Shown: positions 43,471-56,119, numbered from the stretch's first letter. The stretch: 64,000 bases of DNA from Mortierella alpina (GCA_029449245.1 JANATF010000009.1:1922001-1986000); one strand, 5' to 3'. Program-made: numbers and translations. Notes: generated by a model from the letters alone, not told the origin.

Positions 43471-44302
43471 CAATCTCTCGAGAAGCCGTTTATCCGTTGG
43501 GAACCAATCAAGATTGGAGGTGTGCGCGGGTGGGTGAGCAATGTGTGTGGGAGAGGGATAAAGAGAGGATGGACAAGAGAATGAGAGTCTACTGGGCAAA
43601 GCGAAGGATGTCACGGCAAGATGGAGAGCGAGCGAGGAGCGAAAAAGGGGGGGGGGGGAGCACTGGAGATGCAGAGGTTGGCACTTTGACAAGGATCAGC
43701 GCATGGTGGAATGGGACAGGGAGCGGCAGCGTGCGGTGGAGAGACGAGGGCAAAGAGGATGACGAGGACAGGAAGGGACGAGCACAGACAGACAGGCGAG
43801 GGAGAGGGAGAGGATGACGATGAGGATAGGGATGGGGATGAGGATGAGGGATGAGGGATGAGGATGAGCACTGCACACAAAGGAAAGATGGACGGGCTGA
43901 GGACTGTGTGGACAGACACAACAGCCATGGGTGGGCGTGCGGTGTGCGGTGTGCGGTGTGAGGCTGAGACAAGGGCTTTGCGATTGGCTGTGGGCTGATT
44001 CCCTTGGACGCTCATTTTCCCTTTCATGTGGCCCGCGGTCCATTCGTGTGTCTCTTGTGGCCGTGTGTGGCCACTGCTCTTGTTCATATGCCATATTTTG
44101 TTGTGTCTGTTGTGCGTTTGTGTTTTATATGTTGTGTCTCTGAGCAAAGAGTCGAAGCAAAACCGAAAAAAAACGCGTGCCACATGAAACGGGTTTCTTT
44201 GCTCTGTCTTCAATCGCTCTCTGCGGCTATGGCCGGCCAAAACACGAGAGGAAAAGGCGAGAGTATGCTACTGCACATGGCAAAGCACGAGGGGGCGTGC
44301 GT
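43471..44302. other. Intergenic region with low-complexity repeats
   Basis: 830 bp. 43646-43660 is a G run. 43820-43866 is a GATGAG/GGATGG repeat, and 43935-43962 a GTGCGGT repeat. Long open frames here reflect this simple sequence. No gene is called. It holds the promoter of the upstream exons and the 3' end of the next gene. Confidence 0.5.
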
Positions 44303-47300
44303 CTACTTGCTTCTCTGCGCCCGGAACAACCTGCCTGGCCCCGGAAACTCCTCGACATTATCTTGGTCTCCTCTGTCATGCCCGTGGTCCCTCGTAGAGC
44401 CGCCTCTTGCACGGGAGGAGGACGAGGTCGCGACAGCAACAGCAGCGGCTACAGGAGACGAAGGCGCCTGTGCTGGCTGGTGATCATGTCTTCCCATGTC
44501 CCTCGACCCCTCCACATTCACCGCCGCATATACAATGGCACCCATGAGTGTCACTGCCACCAGGATCGTTAGATAGAACCGGCAAAACTCACCCACCTGG
44601 CTACACCGAAGCACGCCTCTCGGTCCAAGAACACGCTGCAGACGCAGAGGTAACCGTCGATGCATTATCAGCGACTGCTGCTCCTGGTACTGCCGTTGTT
44701 GCTCGAGCCATCGATGCTCTCTTCGCGCCCGCCGTCGCTGCGCCCGCTGCTGCCGTTGCTGTTGCAACTCAGATGCTCCCGACCCCGATTGCCTTCGACT
44801 TCCACTTGGTCGCGTTCCACAGGATAAAACCATGACCATCCAACCCTGCACTGTCCGCCAACCGCCTCCGCACTGCCTTGAACTTCTCGCCCTTCCAAAA
44901 GGCGAACCGCGGGGCTGGTTACCGTTATCGCCTGGCGAATTCTCATCCTCCTCTGACCAATCTTCGCTATGACTACTTGTGTCGCTGCTGTCCTCATGCA
45001 GACGTGCCTCGAGGACATCCTCGTCGTCTAGGGACCCATAGTCATAGTCAGACGAGTCATAATTTTCGCGTTCAAACGTTTCCCAGTAAAGCTCCCATCT
45101 TTTGCGAGTGTCCCCCTTGTCGTTTCCCGGAAGAGTCTTCTGTAGTGGGGCTGTCTCTTCATCCCGTACGTCTGAGTTGCTAGTGTCCTCGACTTTTTCA
45201 TCCATGATGTCCAGCGGCGCATCCTCTTTAGGCAAATTAAGCGGGCACGGTTGCTCCTGCGCAAGAGGTTCTTCTAGCGCCTCTAATGCGCGTGCCACTG
45301 TCGCTCCATCCACAGTGTTGTCCGAGACAACTGCCGCTGGTCGGCCGAGTATCCGTGACATCCATGATCTTGCTTCGCTGCCACTGCGACTTGAAGTTGT
45401 AGGTTCGTCCGTCGCCAGCTCCTGTCCATGGTGCCTCTCATCTGAATCTGCAACGTATGCAGGGTGGGAAGGTGCACTGCTCTGCTCGCTTTGATTCCTG
45501 CCGGTGCCGCTGCCCTCTTCCTCGCCACCGCCCCTCCTTCCAGCGCGATACCCCCTGTCCAGGGCGTGTTGTCCCTCCACCATGAGCATCGATAAAGGAC
45601 GCGAGACGAAGCTGCACTGCGGAACCCTATCCTCAAAGTCCTCGCGACTCAAGTGCCGAAAGAATAATCGCTGGAAGGACGGGAACAGCAAAAAGTCTTT
45701 GCTAGTGCCAATCATCACCGCGACTCGGTCTCCAGGAGGCACAGGGACCCACTTGCATCCGTCCGTATTGCAATCGAGTAATGCGGCCGTGTTTTCCTTA
45801 TGCATATCATCATCGTTCATTGTACTGGATTTACTCGTGCGTGCATCCTGGGGGCTGATATGTGATGATGACTCTCGTCCAGAGTCGTGCTGCAGGGGCC
45901 GTTTTGCAGTCGAGGCACCATAGATCGAAGTCCCGCCAAAATGTCTTGCCACTGGTTCTGGAAGCGTTGAAATGGCAAAGTCTGACAGCTGTGTAATAGG
46001 CATCTTGAACGGATGTGGATCGGGGTCCCACCATGGCAAGAAAGGCGCCGGAGCAGAGCCTTGGTCGCGTCCATGCGCCGCGCTATTAGGTTGTTTTGGT
46101 TCGCCGTCGTCGTCACGCTGCTTGGCGTCTAAATGAGCGCGCTGGTCCTGGTCTTGCATCGCCTGGTGCTGATAGATCTCCTCCAACTCTATCGGTTCCA
46201 ATGAGGCAGATGCCAGGACCTGAGCCGGAGCAGGCACTGGCTGGATCATATCTGCAGTGTCGTCCTCAACGGCCTTTGTTATCTCAGCGATGACAGGAGG
46301 TAGCTCCTCGGTCACTCGGCCCTGTTTCTCGATAAAGTGTTTAGATAGCCGTTTTGGAAGCAAAAGTCCGTGCTCTGAAGGCTCCAAGAGTGTAACGTCC
46401 TTGCCTAGCCGAAGACGCATATTCCTGCTTTGCAAGCTACACTTTTGCCCCTGGGTCGTGGGGGATGGAGTGCTATTCATACTGAATGATTTCGAGGGGA
46501 GAAGACTGCGCTGCCATCGTCGCCACTCCAGCTCATGTTGGGCCTCGATTTCCAGACTGACTGTCCGTTCCTGACGCCAGCGCTCCTTTCTCAGTTCCTT
46601 TTCGTACTGGATCATCTCGGGCGTCTTTGCAGGCAGTGTCCTTGTCTCCGCCTTCTCACTTTCTGCCGCCGGCAAGGACGAAGCCGAGAAACCTGGTGTG
46701 GATGGTGGTGCGACCCCAGCCTCGTTGAGCTGAAGTTGCTGACAATGGGCGAGGTTGTCGGGATTTGGGTGAGACTGAGGATGGCGATTGTGTGCGCCTA
46801 GGTCAGGCTGATTCGGCGTGTGCGATTTGGCTGGATTGGATGCTAACGACGAGGAGGATGGCGCCATGGCCCAGGGCTCATACCACCAGCCGCCCTTTCC
46901 TGGCTCCAGCACGACATGGAATGTCGGGTCGCCTTCGACCTCTGTGTTGGTCAGCGGGTTTCTGAACGTGCGGTTCTGGATCAGCGAGTGGACATATCGA
47001 GGCGTAGGATGGGGGTTGGCGATTCCCCTGGGGCAAACGGTGTGGGTGTGGGATGCATTGGGCTCGTTCCGAGCATTCTGGTCCTCGTCGATGGAGATGA
47101 CAGTGTGAGAGGGTGACCCAGCACTTTGCTGCTGGTGCTGGTGCTGTTGCTGGTGCTCGCCATGGTGAGGGGAATCAAAGTATTGCGGTAGGTATTGCCT
47201 CAGGGCCTTGGATCGGATGCGCTGTGTGCGAAACACAAGCCGCAGGAGGTGCTGTGCGTGGTAGTAGTCCGCGTGCTTAGGGGGTGCGGGCACGGTGCAT

Positions 47301-47782
47301 CCGCACGAGCAGCCTCGAGGCGTCGTCTGGAGACGCGCGAGGATCAGCGACACAGGTTGCCCTAGATCCATGCGCACAAAACAAAGATACTTCATTCTCG
47401 TAAGCACGGACATCACACAGAGGTAACACCTTGCTGTCTGCAATACGCATCTCTACATCGCATGCCACTCATTTCGTCCTTCCTCCTGCTGGGCGACTAG
47501 GGCCTTACCTGCTATATTGGTAGTCCTGTCCTCGTTGCCACCCTCCCCATCATCATCGCCACCGTCGTCTGTGGCATTTCTCACACTCTCTGGATCGAGG
47601 TTGTGGCCAGATGTCCCCCCTTCGTTGTCGCCGTGATAGGGTCGACCCACTTCGGGTGCATTAGGTTGATCGGGTCTGACATAGGTCGCGAGGGGTTCCA
47701 GTGTAAGTGGGTCTATAGTGGACAGAGGAATGCTGCCAACCCAGCGGTTGGTTGGCGTAACAAAGTGGATCTTGCCCGACAT
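44303..47782 (-). CDS. Large uncharacterised fungal protein with C-terminal membrane helix
   Basis: Two exons (47782-47509, 47361-44303), 1110 residues. The ordered N-terminal region starts MSGKIHFVTPTNRWVGSIPL and continues with SLILARLQTTPRGCSCGCTV and HADYYHAQHLLRLVFRT. This Cys-containing stretch is interrupted by acidic and Gln/His tracts. A second ordered block is NPLTNTEVEGDPTFHVVLEP with KGGWWYEPWAMAP. A middle block includes VAVMIGTSKDFLLFPSFQRL and FFRHLSREDFEDRVPQC. Most of the remainder is disordered. Near the C-terminus a hydrophobic helix (FYLTILVAVTLMGAIVYAAV) suggests a single-span anchor with the bulk in the cytosol. I do not recognise the family; the pattern resembles conserved but unnamed fungal proteins. 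The ATG at 47782 follows a CT-rich leader. Confidence 0.72.
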
Positions 47783-48360
47783 TGCGGTGAAGCAAAGGCA
47801 GGGGTGACGAGAAGGGTGGAAGGATGGGCGACGCGCACAGGTATAAGCAAAATGAGGGTGTAGGCCAAGGGAACTAAAAGAGAAACGAAAGGGAGGCGAG
47901 AAGAGAACAGAGGGATGGCAAGAGGGAGAGAGACGGGGAGAGAAAGTGAGGGTCATGGTGTCTTCAAGCCCACTACAGTTCCATTTGGCCCCAATCGCTG
48001 GCAAAGCGACGGTCCGGATTCCTCACTGCTCTCACTGCTCCTTCATCTTTCCTCTTACCCTACGACACCCTCACATCTCCTCTCACAGTGATGATAGAGT
48101 AACGAGGGGAGCAGTATGATGATGGCTATTCTATCACTACAAACGAGATAGGGAATGGTGATTGTTCACCAAGGATGAGAACGGCCACTCATAACAAGGC
48201 ACTCTTCATTCGCTTCAGGTATCTGCTATATGAACCCTCATAGACACCGACATTACCACAATCACTCCAAACTGGTCGAGTTGCTATTGCAGAGAAGTTG
48301 ATATCATCAGAACAGTCCCTCAAGAACATAAAGTTGAACATCATGACATGCGTTCTTCAC
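47783..48360. other. Intergenic region
   Basis: 580 bp upstream of the preceding minus-strand gene and downstream of the UBXN4-like gene. It contains a GA-rich leader-like stretch at 47870-47950. Nothing else is recognised. Confidence 0.4.
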
Positions 48361-50551
48361 CTACCCGTTATAACTTGTCTCCCTATCATTCTTTTTCGAT
48401 CTAAAGGTACCGCAACGTGCAAAGGAATGTACGAGAGTAAGAGTCACATCTAGTTACTACAACGTAGAAGCTGGATCCACATCCAACAATGGAGAACAAA
48501 AAAAAACAGGTCATTGACACGTACGATCCCGTCGCGTCGGCTTGTCTTCTATCTGCAGATCGAGTGGTGGTGCCACTGCCGCTGCCACTGTTGCTTGCAG
48601 AGCTGGAGGACGCCAATGGATTATAATATGCCGCGGTCGAGTACGCAGACGATGCTAGTTTGCCAGCAAAATTGATCGCCGACCAGCCGTAGCTCATTAA
48701 CGCAGGCACTGCTCCATCGCCTGCTGCGCCATATGCCGATGACGATGTGGCAGTTTTCTATACGACAGAGAGAGAGAGAGATAAACAGAGGGAAGAATGT
48801 ATAAGGCTCACGTTCGTATACGCCAGGGTTGATGCGTTGTGGTCGTGCACGGTTATACCAGTTATACCTTCAAGACAAGTGTCGCGCTTGGACAGAGCTC
48901 AAGGTCGCGTAACATCTTTGTCTCATCAGTGAATGTTCGCTGCGGGATCAACTGCACAATGTTATACGCGTTCTCGTCCCCTTCCTGGTTCTAGACACGC
49001 GAAAAGGTAATGTAAATGTGAGAATGTGAGAATGTGATGTGGCAAGTGTTGAAAGGAATGACTCCGTAGCGACGAAAAAAAAGATCGAGCTGCTTGTTTC
49101 CACGTACCTCGTTGATCCAGTTCCTAACAACCTGAAGGGTGTCCGTCGCCTTGAATGTGTTACGGATACTCGAGCCATCAAACAAGCGAATGTTCAGACG
49201 GCTCGAATCAAATGCCAGCGCAGGTGCTGCGTCGTTTCTAGCCTGGGCCAATCCAGCGTTCTGAGCTCGAATGTCTGAGGGCGTCAGAACTTCCTCGGGC
49301 GCTGGGGCGCTTTGAGCTTTTGCTGCAGCCGCTGCAGCTTGCACTCTCTCCTTTTCGGCTTTCCGACGCGCCTTGTCTTCCTCTAGTGCCAGCTTGACCC
49401 GTTTCTTATATTCAGCCTCCTCTCGCTTCTCTTTCTCGATCTTGTCCTTAAGTTTCTTGTTTTGTTTCTCTGCCAACTCTCGCTGTGCATCCGTGAGTTC
49501 CTTGCTGGAAGACCGTCTTGCTATCTCGCGCTGCTTTGCGGCCTTGACGGTTCAGTGGTGATGAATGCCGAAACATTCAGTAAACGTCTAGCATAGTCAT
49601 TATTGTCAATCCTTCCATTGCAATATATATCTGCTCACCTCGCGTTCTTCCTTCTCTCTCTTCAGCTTTCGCTCATTCATCAGATCCTTCAATCTAAGCG
49701 CGATTCGTCCGCAAGAGGGGTCGGTGTGAGTATTTGGTCGCCTTGTCAGATGATAATTCCAGGCGAAGACACATTACTGAGTTCTTACGCCTTTGCTTGA
49801 TCCGCCTTGGGAGTAGATGCTGATGCAGACGATGTACCGGAGGGAGTAGGTTGTTGCTCCAGGCGCTGCGATGGTCCTGCCTTAGACGCAGTAGGCGGGC
49901 TAGATGCCTCGGCCGAGGCAACTGCTGGAGTGGAAGGTGTGCTCGAATCGGGCGATAGCACTGGAACTGAGGGCGGTGGGGGTATCTGGAAATGGCCGTT
50001 CGCAGCCTTTTTGATCCGCTCTAGCATTTGGTCCGCGTCTACAGTGCTGTTCAGAAAGTCCGCCAGTAGACCGTTGCGAATAAGGTAGAGCGAAGGCACC
50101 ACCATGATGGGAACTGTGTTTGATGTTAGTCCTTATCATCTGTCTTTCTCTTCAAGCAGCGGCAGCGGCAGCGAGGGCGGGTGTGGGTGTAAAGAACTTA
50201 CAGATCTGCCCAAACATGACGGCGTCTGCCGAGTCCTTGACCAGCTTCAAGGGCACGATGTTGAGGCTGGATAACTCTGCTGCGACCCTGGGCTCAGTGA
50301 AGCGGTCCTCGAAGCGTTCGCTTTCACTCCCCGCTATGGTGTCTGTGGATGGACGAGTCAGTTTGTGGACAGCAAGGTGAGGCATGTTGCGTGCGAGGTG
50401 CAAATGCGATGGCTCAAGAGAAGAGCTGCAGGGTACCTTGCACCAGGCAGACCAAGAGCAGCGACCCGCGTGCATTTGCGGTGTCGACAGCAGAGGCGAC
50501 AGAGCCCTCGTGCCAGATGCACGGTGCAGTGGCAGCGTCCTCTGAGGTCAT
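48361..50551 (-). CDS. UBXN4/erasin-like UBX protein
   Basis: Multi-exon gene from ATG 50551 to stop 48361-48363. The N-terminus is the thioredoxin-like domain of UBXN4 proteins (CIWHEGSVASAVDTANARGS, ERFEDRFTEPRVAAELSSLN, VPSLYLIRNGLLADFL, ADQMLERIKKAANGH). A Ser/Pro linker and a long charged coiled coil (REIARRSSSKELTDAQREL to RRKAEKERVQ) follow. The UBX domain is SRLNIRLFDGSSIRNTFKAT, with NIVQLIPQRTFTD and LRDLELCPSATLVL. The FPR loop is IPQ here, which may weaken p97 binding. A C-terminal Ala/Ser/Tyr-rich part could be the ER-hairpin equivalent. UBXN4 promotes ER-associated degradation by recruiting p97/Cdc48 to the ER. The last coding exon is short and ends SYNG. The gene is divergent from the SURF1 homologue. 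Confidence 0.88.
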
Positions 50552-50929
50552 TTTGGCGGTGCGGAATGAAGAGAGGCGGATGGGGAGCAGAGGTGCGGCG
50601 CAGTGTGGTGTGCAGGCTGTGTTGCTGCTGGAAAGAGGATATGTGCAGGACTGGACAGGCAAGGGCGGATGGAGGGAAACAGAGAATGGACCAAGGGGGA
50701 GCGAGAAGACCATAGGCTTCTCAATCGTGCGTTGGCCCTACAGCGGCCCAGTCGAATTTCCATCCCATATGGCATTTGGTTCAAATGGCACAAAGCCACT
50801 CGCAGGCTGGTCTGCGCTCTGTTGTACCCTGAAGCACCCGCTGCTGAACAGTGCATGCACTCCTTGCCTCAAGTTGCATACTGCCCACCTGCCCCAGCCT
50901 TCACTCCGCAAGCACACACACAGGCAGCC
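50552..50929. promoter_or_regulatory. Divergent promoter UBXN4-like / SURF1
   Basis: 378 bp separate the two start codons, so both promoters must lie here. No TATA box is obvious on either strand, and the sequence is GC-rich, as is typical of bidirectional housekeeping promoters. Confidence 0.5.
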
Positions 50930-52347
50930 ATGCATCCACCAGCACCAGCACGGACAGCCGCACGGACGCTGGCCAGGATCCACCACAGCGCCCCTTCCTC
51001 ATGTTGCCCATCCGCATCGCCAGCAGTAGCAGCAATGCAGCGGCAGGCCCCATGGCCGCACCACAGATCAGCCGTCGCTCGGGCCTTTCCTCAGCAGAGG
51101 CACTCCTACAGCACCCTTCACCAATCTTCAAGGACAGCCTCAGGAAGGAAGCGCTGGGGTCCCGTCACCATCGGCCTGGCTCTATGCCCCATCATCACGT
51201 TCGGCCTGGGCTCATGGCAGGTTCAGCGACTACGCTGGAAGGTCGACCTGATCGAGAGTCTCGAGGATAGGATGTCTCTGGATGCGATCCCTTTGCCTCG
51301 GAAAGTCAAGTGAGTTCTCTTGGTCATTTCCTCCCTTAACTATCTCCCTCGCGGAAGCACACAGCCATATCCACAGGAAGCGCACCTTTTAGCATATCCA
51401 CTAATACCTCCTTGTCCCGATCAGCCTCGGTGCCATAGAGGATTTCGAATATCGCAAAGTCAAAGTGACCGGCCACTACCGACATGACGAGGAGATTCTG
51501 CTAGGACCAAGGACCAGAGGTGATGGACAGCCAGGCTATTTCCTTATCACGCCCTTTGAACGCGTCAACGGGTAAGCACTTGGACAGCCTTTGATCGACG
51601 ATAGCTCAAGTTCGCACTTTGTATCCAATCGTAGTGCAATGAATGAATCGCGTGGTGGATGCTCACCACGGTCATTCCTTCCTCCCAATCTTATTAGATC
51701 CAAGATCCTTGTGAGACGGGGTTGGGTTCCCAGAGAGAAAAAGGATCAGGCGACACGGCTGGACGGTCTGACAGAAGGCGAGGTGACCTTGGAGGGCTTG
51801 CTCCGGACAGGTGAACAAAAGGCGTCCTCCTTCGTGCCTGAAAACAACCCCGAAAAGAATGAGTGGTACTCTCTTGATTTGGAATCCATGGCCCAACAGT
51901 CGGGCGCTCAACCAGTGGTCGTCGAGATGATTTTAGGTAAAGCGAGAGGACTTTTACAGCTGCACCAAGATGTGCTCTTTTGTCGATTTTGCATGCGTCG
52001 GGAAAGATTCCTCATGCTCTCGTGAACATACTCCGTAGATACTCCATCACATTTGATCAAGTCTGAACTGATCGACAAGGATATTCCTGTAGGGCGTTCG
52101 CCTGTGGTTGAGCTGCGCAATCATCACAAGGAGTATATCGTTACATGGTATGTCCTTCGTGAAATCGATGCGAGAGAACAGGAGCGAGATTGGCATTGGA
52201 TGCGCAGTACTCTGGACTGACGTCTCATTCCGTTTTGCGTGATATAGGTACTCGCTCTGTGTGGCAACAACAGCCATGCTCTATATTTTGATGAGACGCC
52301 CACCACCAGTCAAAAAGTCGCCCCAGATGCTGCCTCGGCACGTATAA
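50930..52347 (+). CDS. SHY1: SURF1/Shy1 homologue, cytochrome c oxidase assembly
   Basis: About five exons. The chosen ATG at 50930 opens a basic, Ala/Arg/Ser-rich, acid-poor segment (MHPPAPARTAARTLARIHHS) typical of a mitochondrial presequence. The first membrane helix follows (PVTIGLALCPIITFGLGSWQ) with the family signature QVQRLRWK. Then come EDFEYRKVKVTGHYRHDEEI, PGYFLITPFERVNG, KILVRRGWVPREKKD and VVELRNHHKEYIVTWYSL, with a second helix (TTAMLYILMRR) near the end. SURF1 proteins of the inner membrane help insert heme a and assemble Cox1. Both helices and the intermembrane-space domain are complete. The stop is at 52345-52347. A downstream Met in the presequence is an alternative start. 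Confidence 0.93.
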
Positions 52348-52605
52348 GTGGCATCAAAAAATACTTGGCATAGAATGCAAATAGAGCTGCTGTACATTTA
52401 TTTGGTGCAAGGGTACGGTGATGTGATAATGCAGAGTGTCGATATTGACGGCTCTACAAGACCGGAGTGAGGGCTTTTAAAAGCGTTTCTTTTTGGTCGT
52501 CCTTGATGGTCAAATTCATTGGTCAGGAACCTGTGTGCAAAATGTAAGTGTACGAGAGTGGACTGAGTTGCCAGACATTCTCTCATATTGAGGACGACGT
52601 GCATT

Positions 52606-54636
52606 TCACCACATGAACCGCTGTACGCCCTCCTCGTGCGACCATCGGAAGGGCTTGTTCAGGAACATCCATACGGTGAAGGCATTGACGGCTGAATACA
52701 AGAGAAACTCCAGAATGAGCCAAACCCCTCTTGACTGACGCATGGCAATGCGATAGATCAAGTAAGGTGTTATGAAGTACCGGAACTCAATCAACGGCGA
52801 CGGAATCAGCGTCAACGCAGTGGCCACAGTATAGATCGTGACCCACAAGAGAGTCTGCTCTGTGGCTAGAAGATCAAATCCATTGACAGGTACAAACAGT
52901 TATTATAGTATCTTGGGGTGTGTTGCGTTTGCCCTGATCGCGAGATATTGTGGTGAGTGAACATACCGAGTGCCTGCCAGCAGAAGTAAGTCGATGCCAT
53001 GTAGATAGGTATCAACGCATACCGCATTGTCTGGTTCCGTAGAACGAGTTTGCAGAGATAGAACGTGTAGTGCCTGTTATCTGCCAGCAGGAACGGATGC
53101 ACATACCTACACGATCATCAAAAGAACAAACGTAGAGGTAAGCGGGAGGATCAGAGAGTCGGAGGGCGTCTTCTGCTGACAAGCAAAGTACTTACGTGAA
53201 TTTGTTGATACAGGCAGCCATGATCGCGGCAATAGCTAGGATCATCACCCAAGATCTGCGAGAACAAGAGAGCTGTCAGAAACAATGGCGGATAAAATTC
53301 AACAGGTCGCAAGCCTTGGTATCGCATTCCATCATGTACCTAGAGGAGGGTCTCTTCAGCAATCTGGCCAAAGGAACACCACCTAGGATCGTAAACACAG
53401 ACATGCCCGCCGAGAAAACTGCAAAGTAAAAGAGTTGGACGACATGTGTAATCGGAACGTGGTTTGACTTGTCACCTATAAGCGAGCGAAGGTTAGTAAG
53501 TACGCAGTTCTATAGCTTAATCAAGCTGGCCTTCAAGTTTAACAGAAAGGTGTGGGCAATTCTTACCAAGAACAATACCGCCGTTCCACTTGACAAAGGC
53601 TACAAATCCTGCGAGGAGCCCCAGGTTAGGCATAGCCACTGTGATGACGGTCAAAGGTTTCGATAGCAGCATACGAATGAACCCGTTAACAGCACTAAAA
53701 AGCTGCAGTGGTGACTCTGTAAAATACGCCCGAGGATCAAATGAGCGACGCTCGTGGGTAGTCGCGAGATCTAGCAGGGCAGTCCCAAGAATGAAGAGTG
53801 ACCATATAATGTTGGTCTGTCGAAAGGTCACTGCAACGGCGGATGTCTAACACGCGTGTCGGGTTTCAAGAAACTGGCGGTGAGTTACGCGGATCAGACC
53901 ATCGAAGAGTCCAGAGGAGCTGAAAGGACGTGTGCTTACCACAGCAGATACGAAATGGTAACGTCGTCTGGCCGCCAGCCAAGAGAGAAGCACGAATGCC
54001 GCACTCCCGCCATCGGTATAGTAAAGAAAGTTGAAAAACCAGAGGACGGGAAAACACACAATGACGGCTGCTGTCCTGAACCGCTCCTGTCGCGTCAAAT
54101 GCGGGTGGAGTTCCTTGAGAAGCGCCACGATGGTGAATAGAGTGATGGATGGATAGATCAGATTGGTCAGGCGCAAGAAGGTTGTTGAGCAGAGTGGCCT
54201 CTGGGTTGCGAGAAGGATGTTGCTGATCACGTATCTAGGTTCGAAAGAGCAAGGATACTTGTAAGCCCATAAGTTTGCTCGCCATCTCCCATCCTGTCGC
54301 AGCTCTTGCTACCCGTACAGACGATCAACATACAGTCCTGGAGGGGTAGTAAGCTTCTGGTCCCAAGTCCAGTAGTCTCTGTTGCAGTAGCGCTGTGCCT
54401 GAGGAATGTGAAAGATCTCGTCCTGTTTGAGATGGGTCGAGCGACCAGGGACGGGGGTGAGTAAGCCTGCACTAGAGGAGGATGTCCTTGTCGCTTTTGT
54501 CCACTGCACTGTTGTCTGCATGCTACGTTGTTACCATGTAGGGATGAGGCTCGACTTTATTCCAGATGATCGCAATGGTGAGCAGTGCGAGCAGATGCAT
54601 GCCCACGAGGATGGAGGGTGTTAGGACTCTCGCCAT
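52606..54636 (-). CDS. ALG10: ALG10/DIE2 alpha-1,2-glucosyltransferase
   Basis: Multi-exon gene from ATG 54636. The first exon ends PHPYM and splices to [18 protein letters not shown], which rebuilds the family's catalytic loop with its Asp-Glu pair; [16 protein letters not shown] follows. Then come several membrane helices ([38 protein letters not shown]), the signature [17 protein letters not shown] and [14 protein letters not shown], and the family's typical final residues QRFMW. ALG10 adds the third glucose, from dolichyl-phosphate-glucose, to the lipid-linked N-glycan precursor on the lumenal side of the ER. That glucose is needed for efficient transfer by oligosaccharyltransferase. All landmarks are intact. 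Start and stop match the family ends closely. Confidence 0.95.
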
Positions 54637-55030
54637 TTCTCAGTCTCTCGGTCTCCCGTGTCCTGGCGTAGCTGGTGTCTGACAAGGTGAAGTGGTGCCG
54701 CGTCTTTGCGTGGTGCGAATAGAGTGCTACAGAAGCAAAAGGTGGACAGGCTTTGTCGAGCTTAATATAGGGCCGTTTTGCAAGGTGAAAATTCTCCTGA
54801 ATCGAGCGAAGAGACGAGCACCATACGCGTCGCTTTTGCTCGAGTCTCTGTGCTCTTACTCAAGGCAACCGTGGTGCAGAACAAGAGTGTTGGCATTGAT
54901 TTTGACAGCGAAGGACAGCCGAATACATGTAACAAGTCATTGGCATTCAGGTATCGAGCTTTCATTTTTTTTGCGACAAGAACTCGTATATGGCATTTTT
55001 CCAAGACGATAGGGACTTCAAGGTTCGACA
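54637..55030. other. Intergenic region
   Basis: About 390 bp between the ALG10 start and the 3' end of the small Cys-rich gene. It should hold the ALG10 promoter. Nothing else is recognised. Confidence 0.4.
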
Positions 55031-55261
55031 TCATTGTCGCTGCTGATGTACAATCGATTGCCTCAGGTAGCCTCCCCGCGTGAGGCGTGTCCGTTCAGGG
55101 ATGCACATGATGGACCATTCAGGATATCCCATGAAGTAGCACAGGCCAGGTTGAGGTTCACAACGGTACCCATCAGGACAGGCAATACAATCATTTACGC
55201 ACCGTTGCCCATAAGCAATAGTCGCAAGTAATGCTAGCATCATAATCGACAGGTGATGCAT
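55031..55261 (-). CDS. Small secreted single-module Cys-rich protein
   Basis: 76 residues, single exon. A signal peptide (MHHLSIMMLALLATIAYG) is followed by one six-cysteine module: QRCVNDCIACPDGYRC, PQPGLCYFMGY and EWSIMC. Its spacing C-x3-C-x2-C-P-x4-C-x6-C-x3-G-x7-C matches each of the three modules in the 195-residue protein at 38615-39202. The short tail after the last Cys is basic and polar. It is a single-domain member of the same unnamed family. The mature protein would be about 58 residues with three disulfides, in the size range of secreted defence or effector proteins. No function is claimed. Confidence 0.83.
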   Translation of the reverse strand: MHHLSIMMLALLATIAYGQRCVNDCIACPDGYRCEPQPGLCYFMGYPEWSIMCIPERTRLTRGGYLRQSIVHQQRQ

Positions 55262-56119
55262 GGTTGAAATCTACTGTATATTTCAAAGGTGTGCGCGATC
55301 ATGGAGCAGTAAGAGATACATGGTTAGCAAGAGCACTGTGGCAGCAGCCGCAGCCTGAAGATGCACAAGACTGTGGAGAAGCTTTCTAAAATTCACCTCT
55401 GGATAGGAGCGCGGGAAGTTGATGGGTTGTGCAAAGTGCACACTAAAAAAATCAAAAGAAAGGGAAAGTGGAGGACGGGAACAGGGAGCGCGCTTTATAG
55501 TGCTCGGGAAGCGCAGTTGTTTACTCCTTCGGCCTATGTAAGCACCTCCTTAGCTTGGAGCAAGGGTGAAAAAGTTGTAACCACAGAGTTCAATGTTGAG
55601 TGAGGGGAGTATGTTCAATGGTAACAAGGCAGAGGTTTTAGACAAACTCAAATATGGCACACAGCCGGGCTCTAAAAGGTTAGGGGTCTTGACATGACAA
55701 CCAATTCTGAAGAATCTGTTGGTGACAGAGGTTGACGAGAAGCCGAATGACTTTCTGAATCATCAACTGAGGCCACCTTGCAACCTGATCTTTTTCTTGC
55801 TCAAAGGCAGAGTTTCCACGGCGAAAAGGGGTGGGGGTCGACGTCGTATTTGTGATGCAAGTCCCTGACCCCTTGTCTCTCGGAAAGAGGGTTCGTGCGT
55901 GCACACATTGTCCCAGTCGATCCCTAGCTCTGACACATCATGCTGCACTATCGTACTGAAGGTCGCTTACTAGCATGCTGCTTTCAAGCGCGACGATGTA
56001 CTGTCATGCTCTCATCAATGAGCGCTGCATCAAGGACGGCACCATTGCTTGGTCGAGCATAAAGTCCAAGTTTAATAAAAATACAGTTGTCCAAAGGTGT
56101 CCATACGCTGACAGCCATC
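55262..56119. other. Intergenic region
   Basis: About 860 bp. It includes the promoter of the small Cys-rich gene on the minus strand and the 3' flank of the SF3b10 gene. No convincing frame was found. TTTATAG-like AT-rich spots occur near 55495, but no clear TATA box for the Cys-rich gene. Confidence 0.4.

Noticed and set aside
43589-44240. Long Pro/Ser/His-rich frames on the minus strand
   Set aside because: Made by GATGAG and GTGCGGT simple repeats; no domain or splice support.
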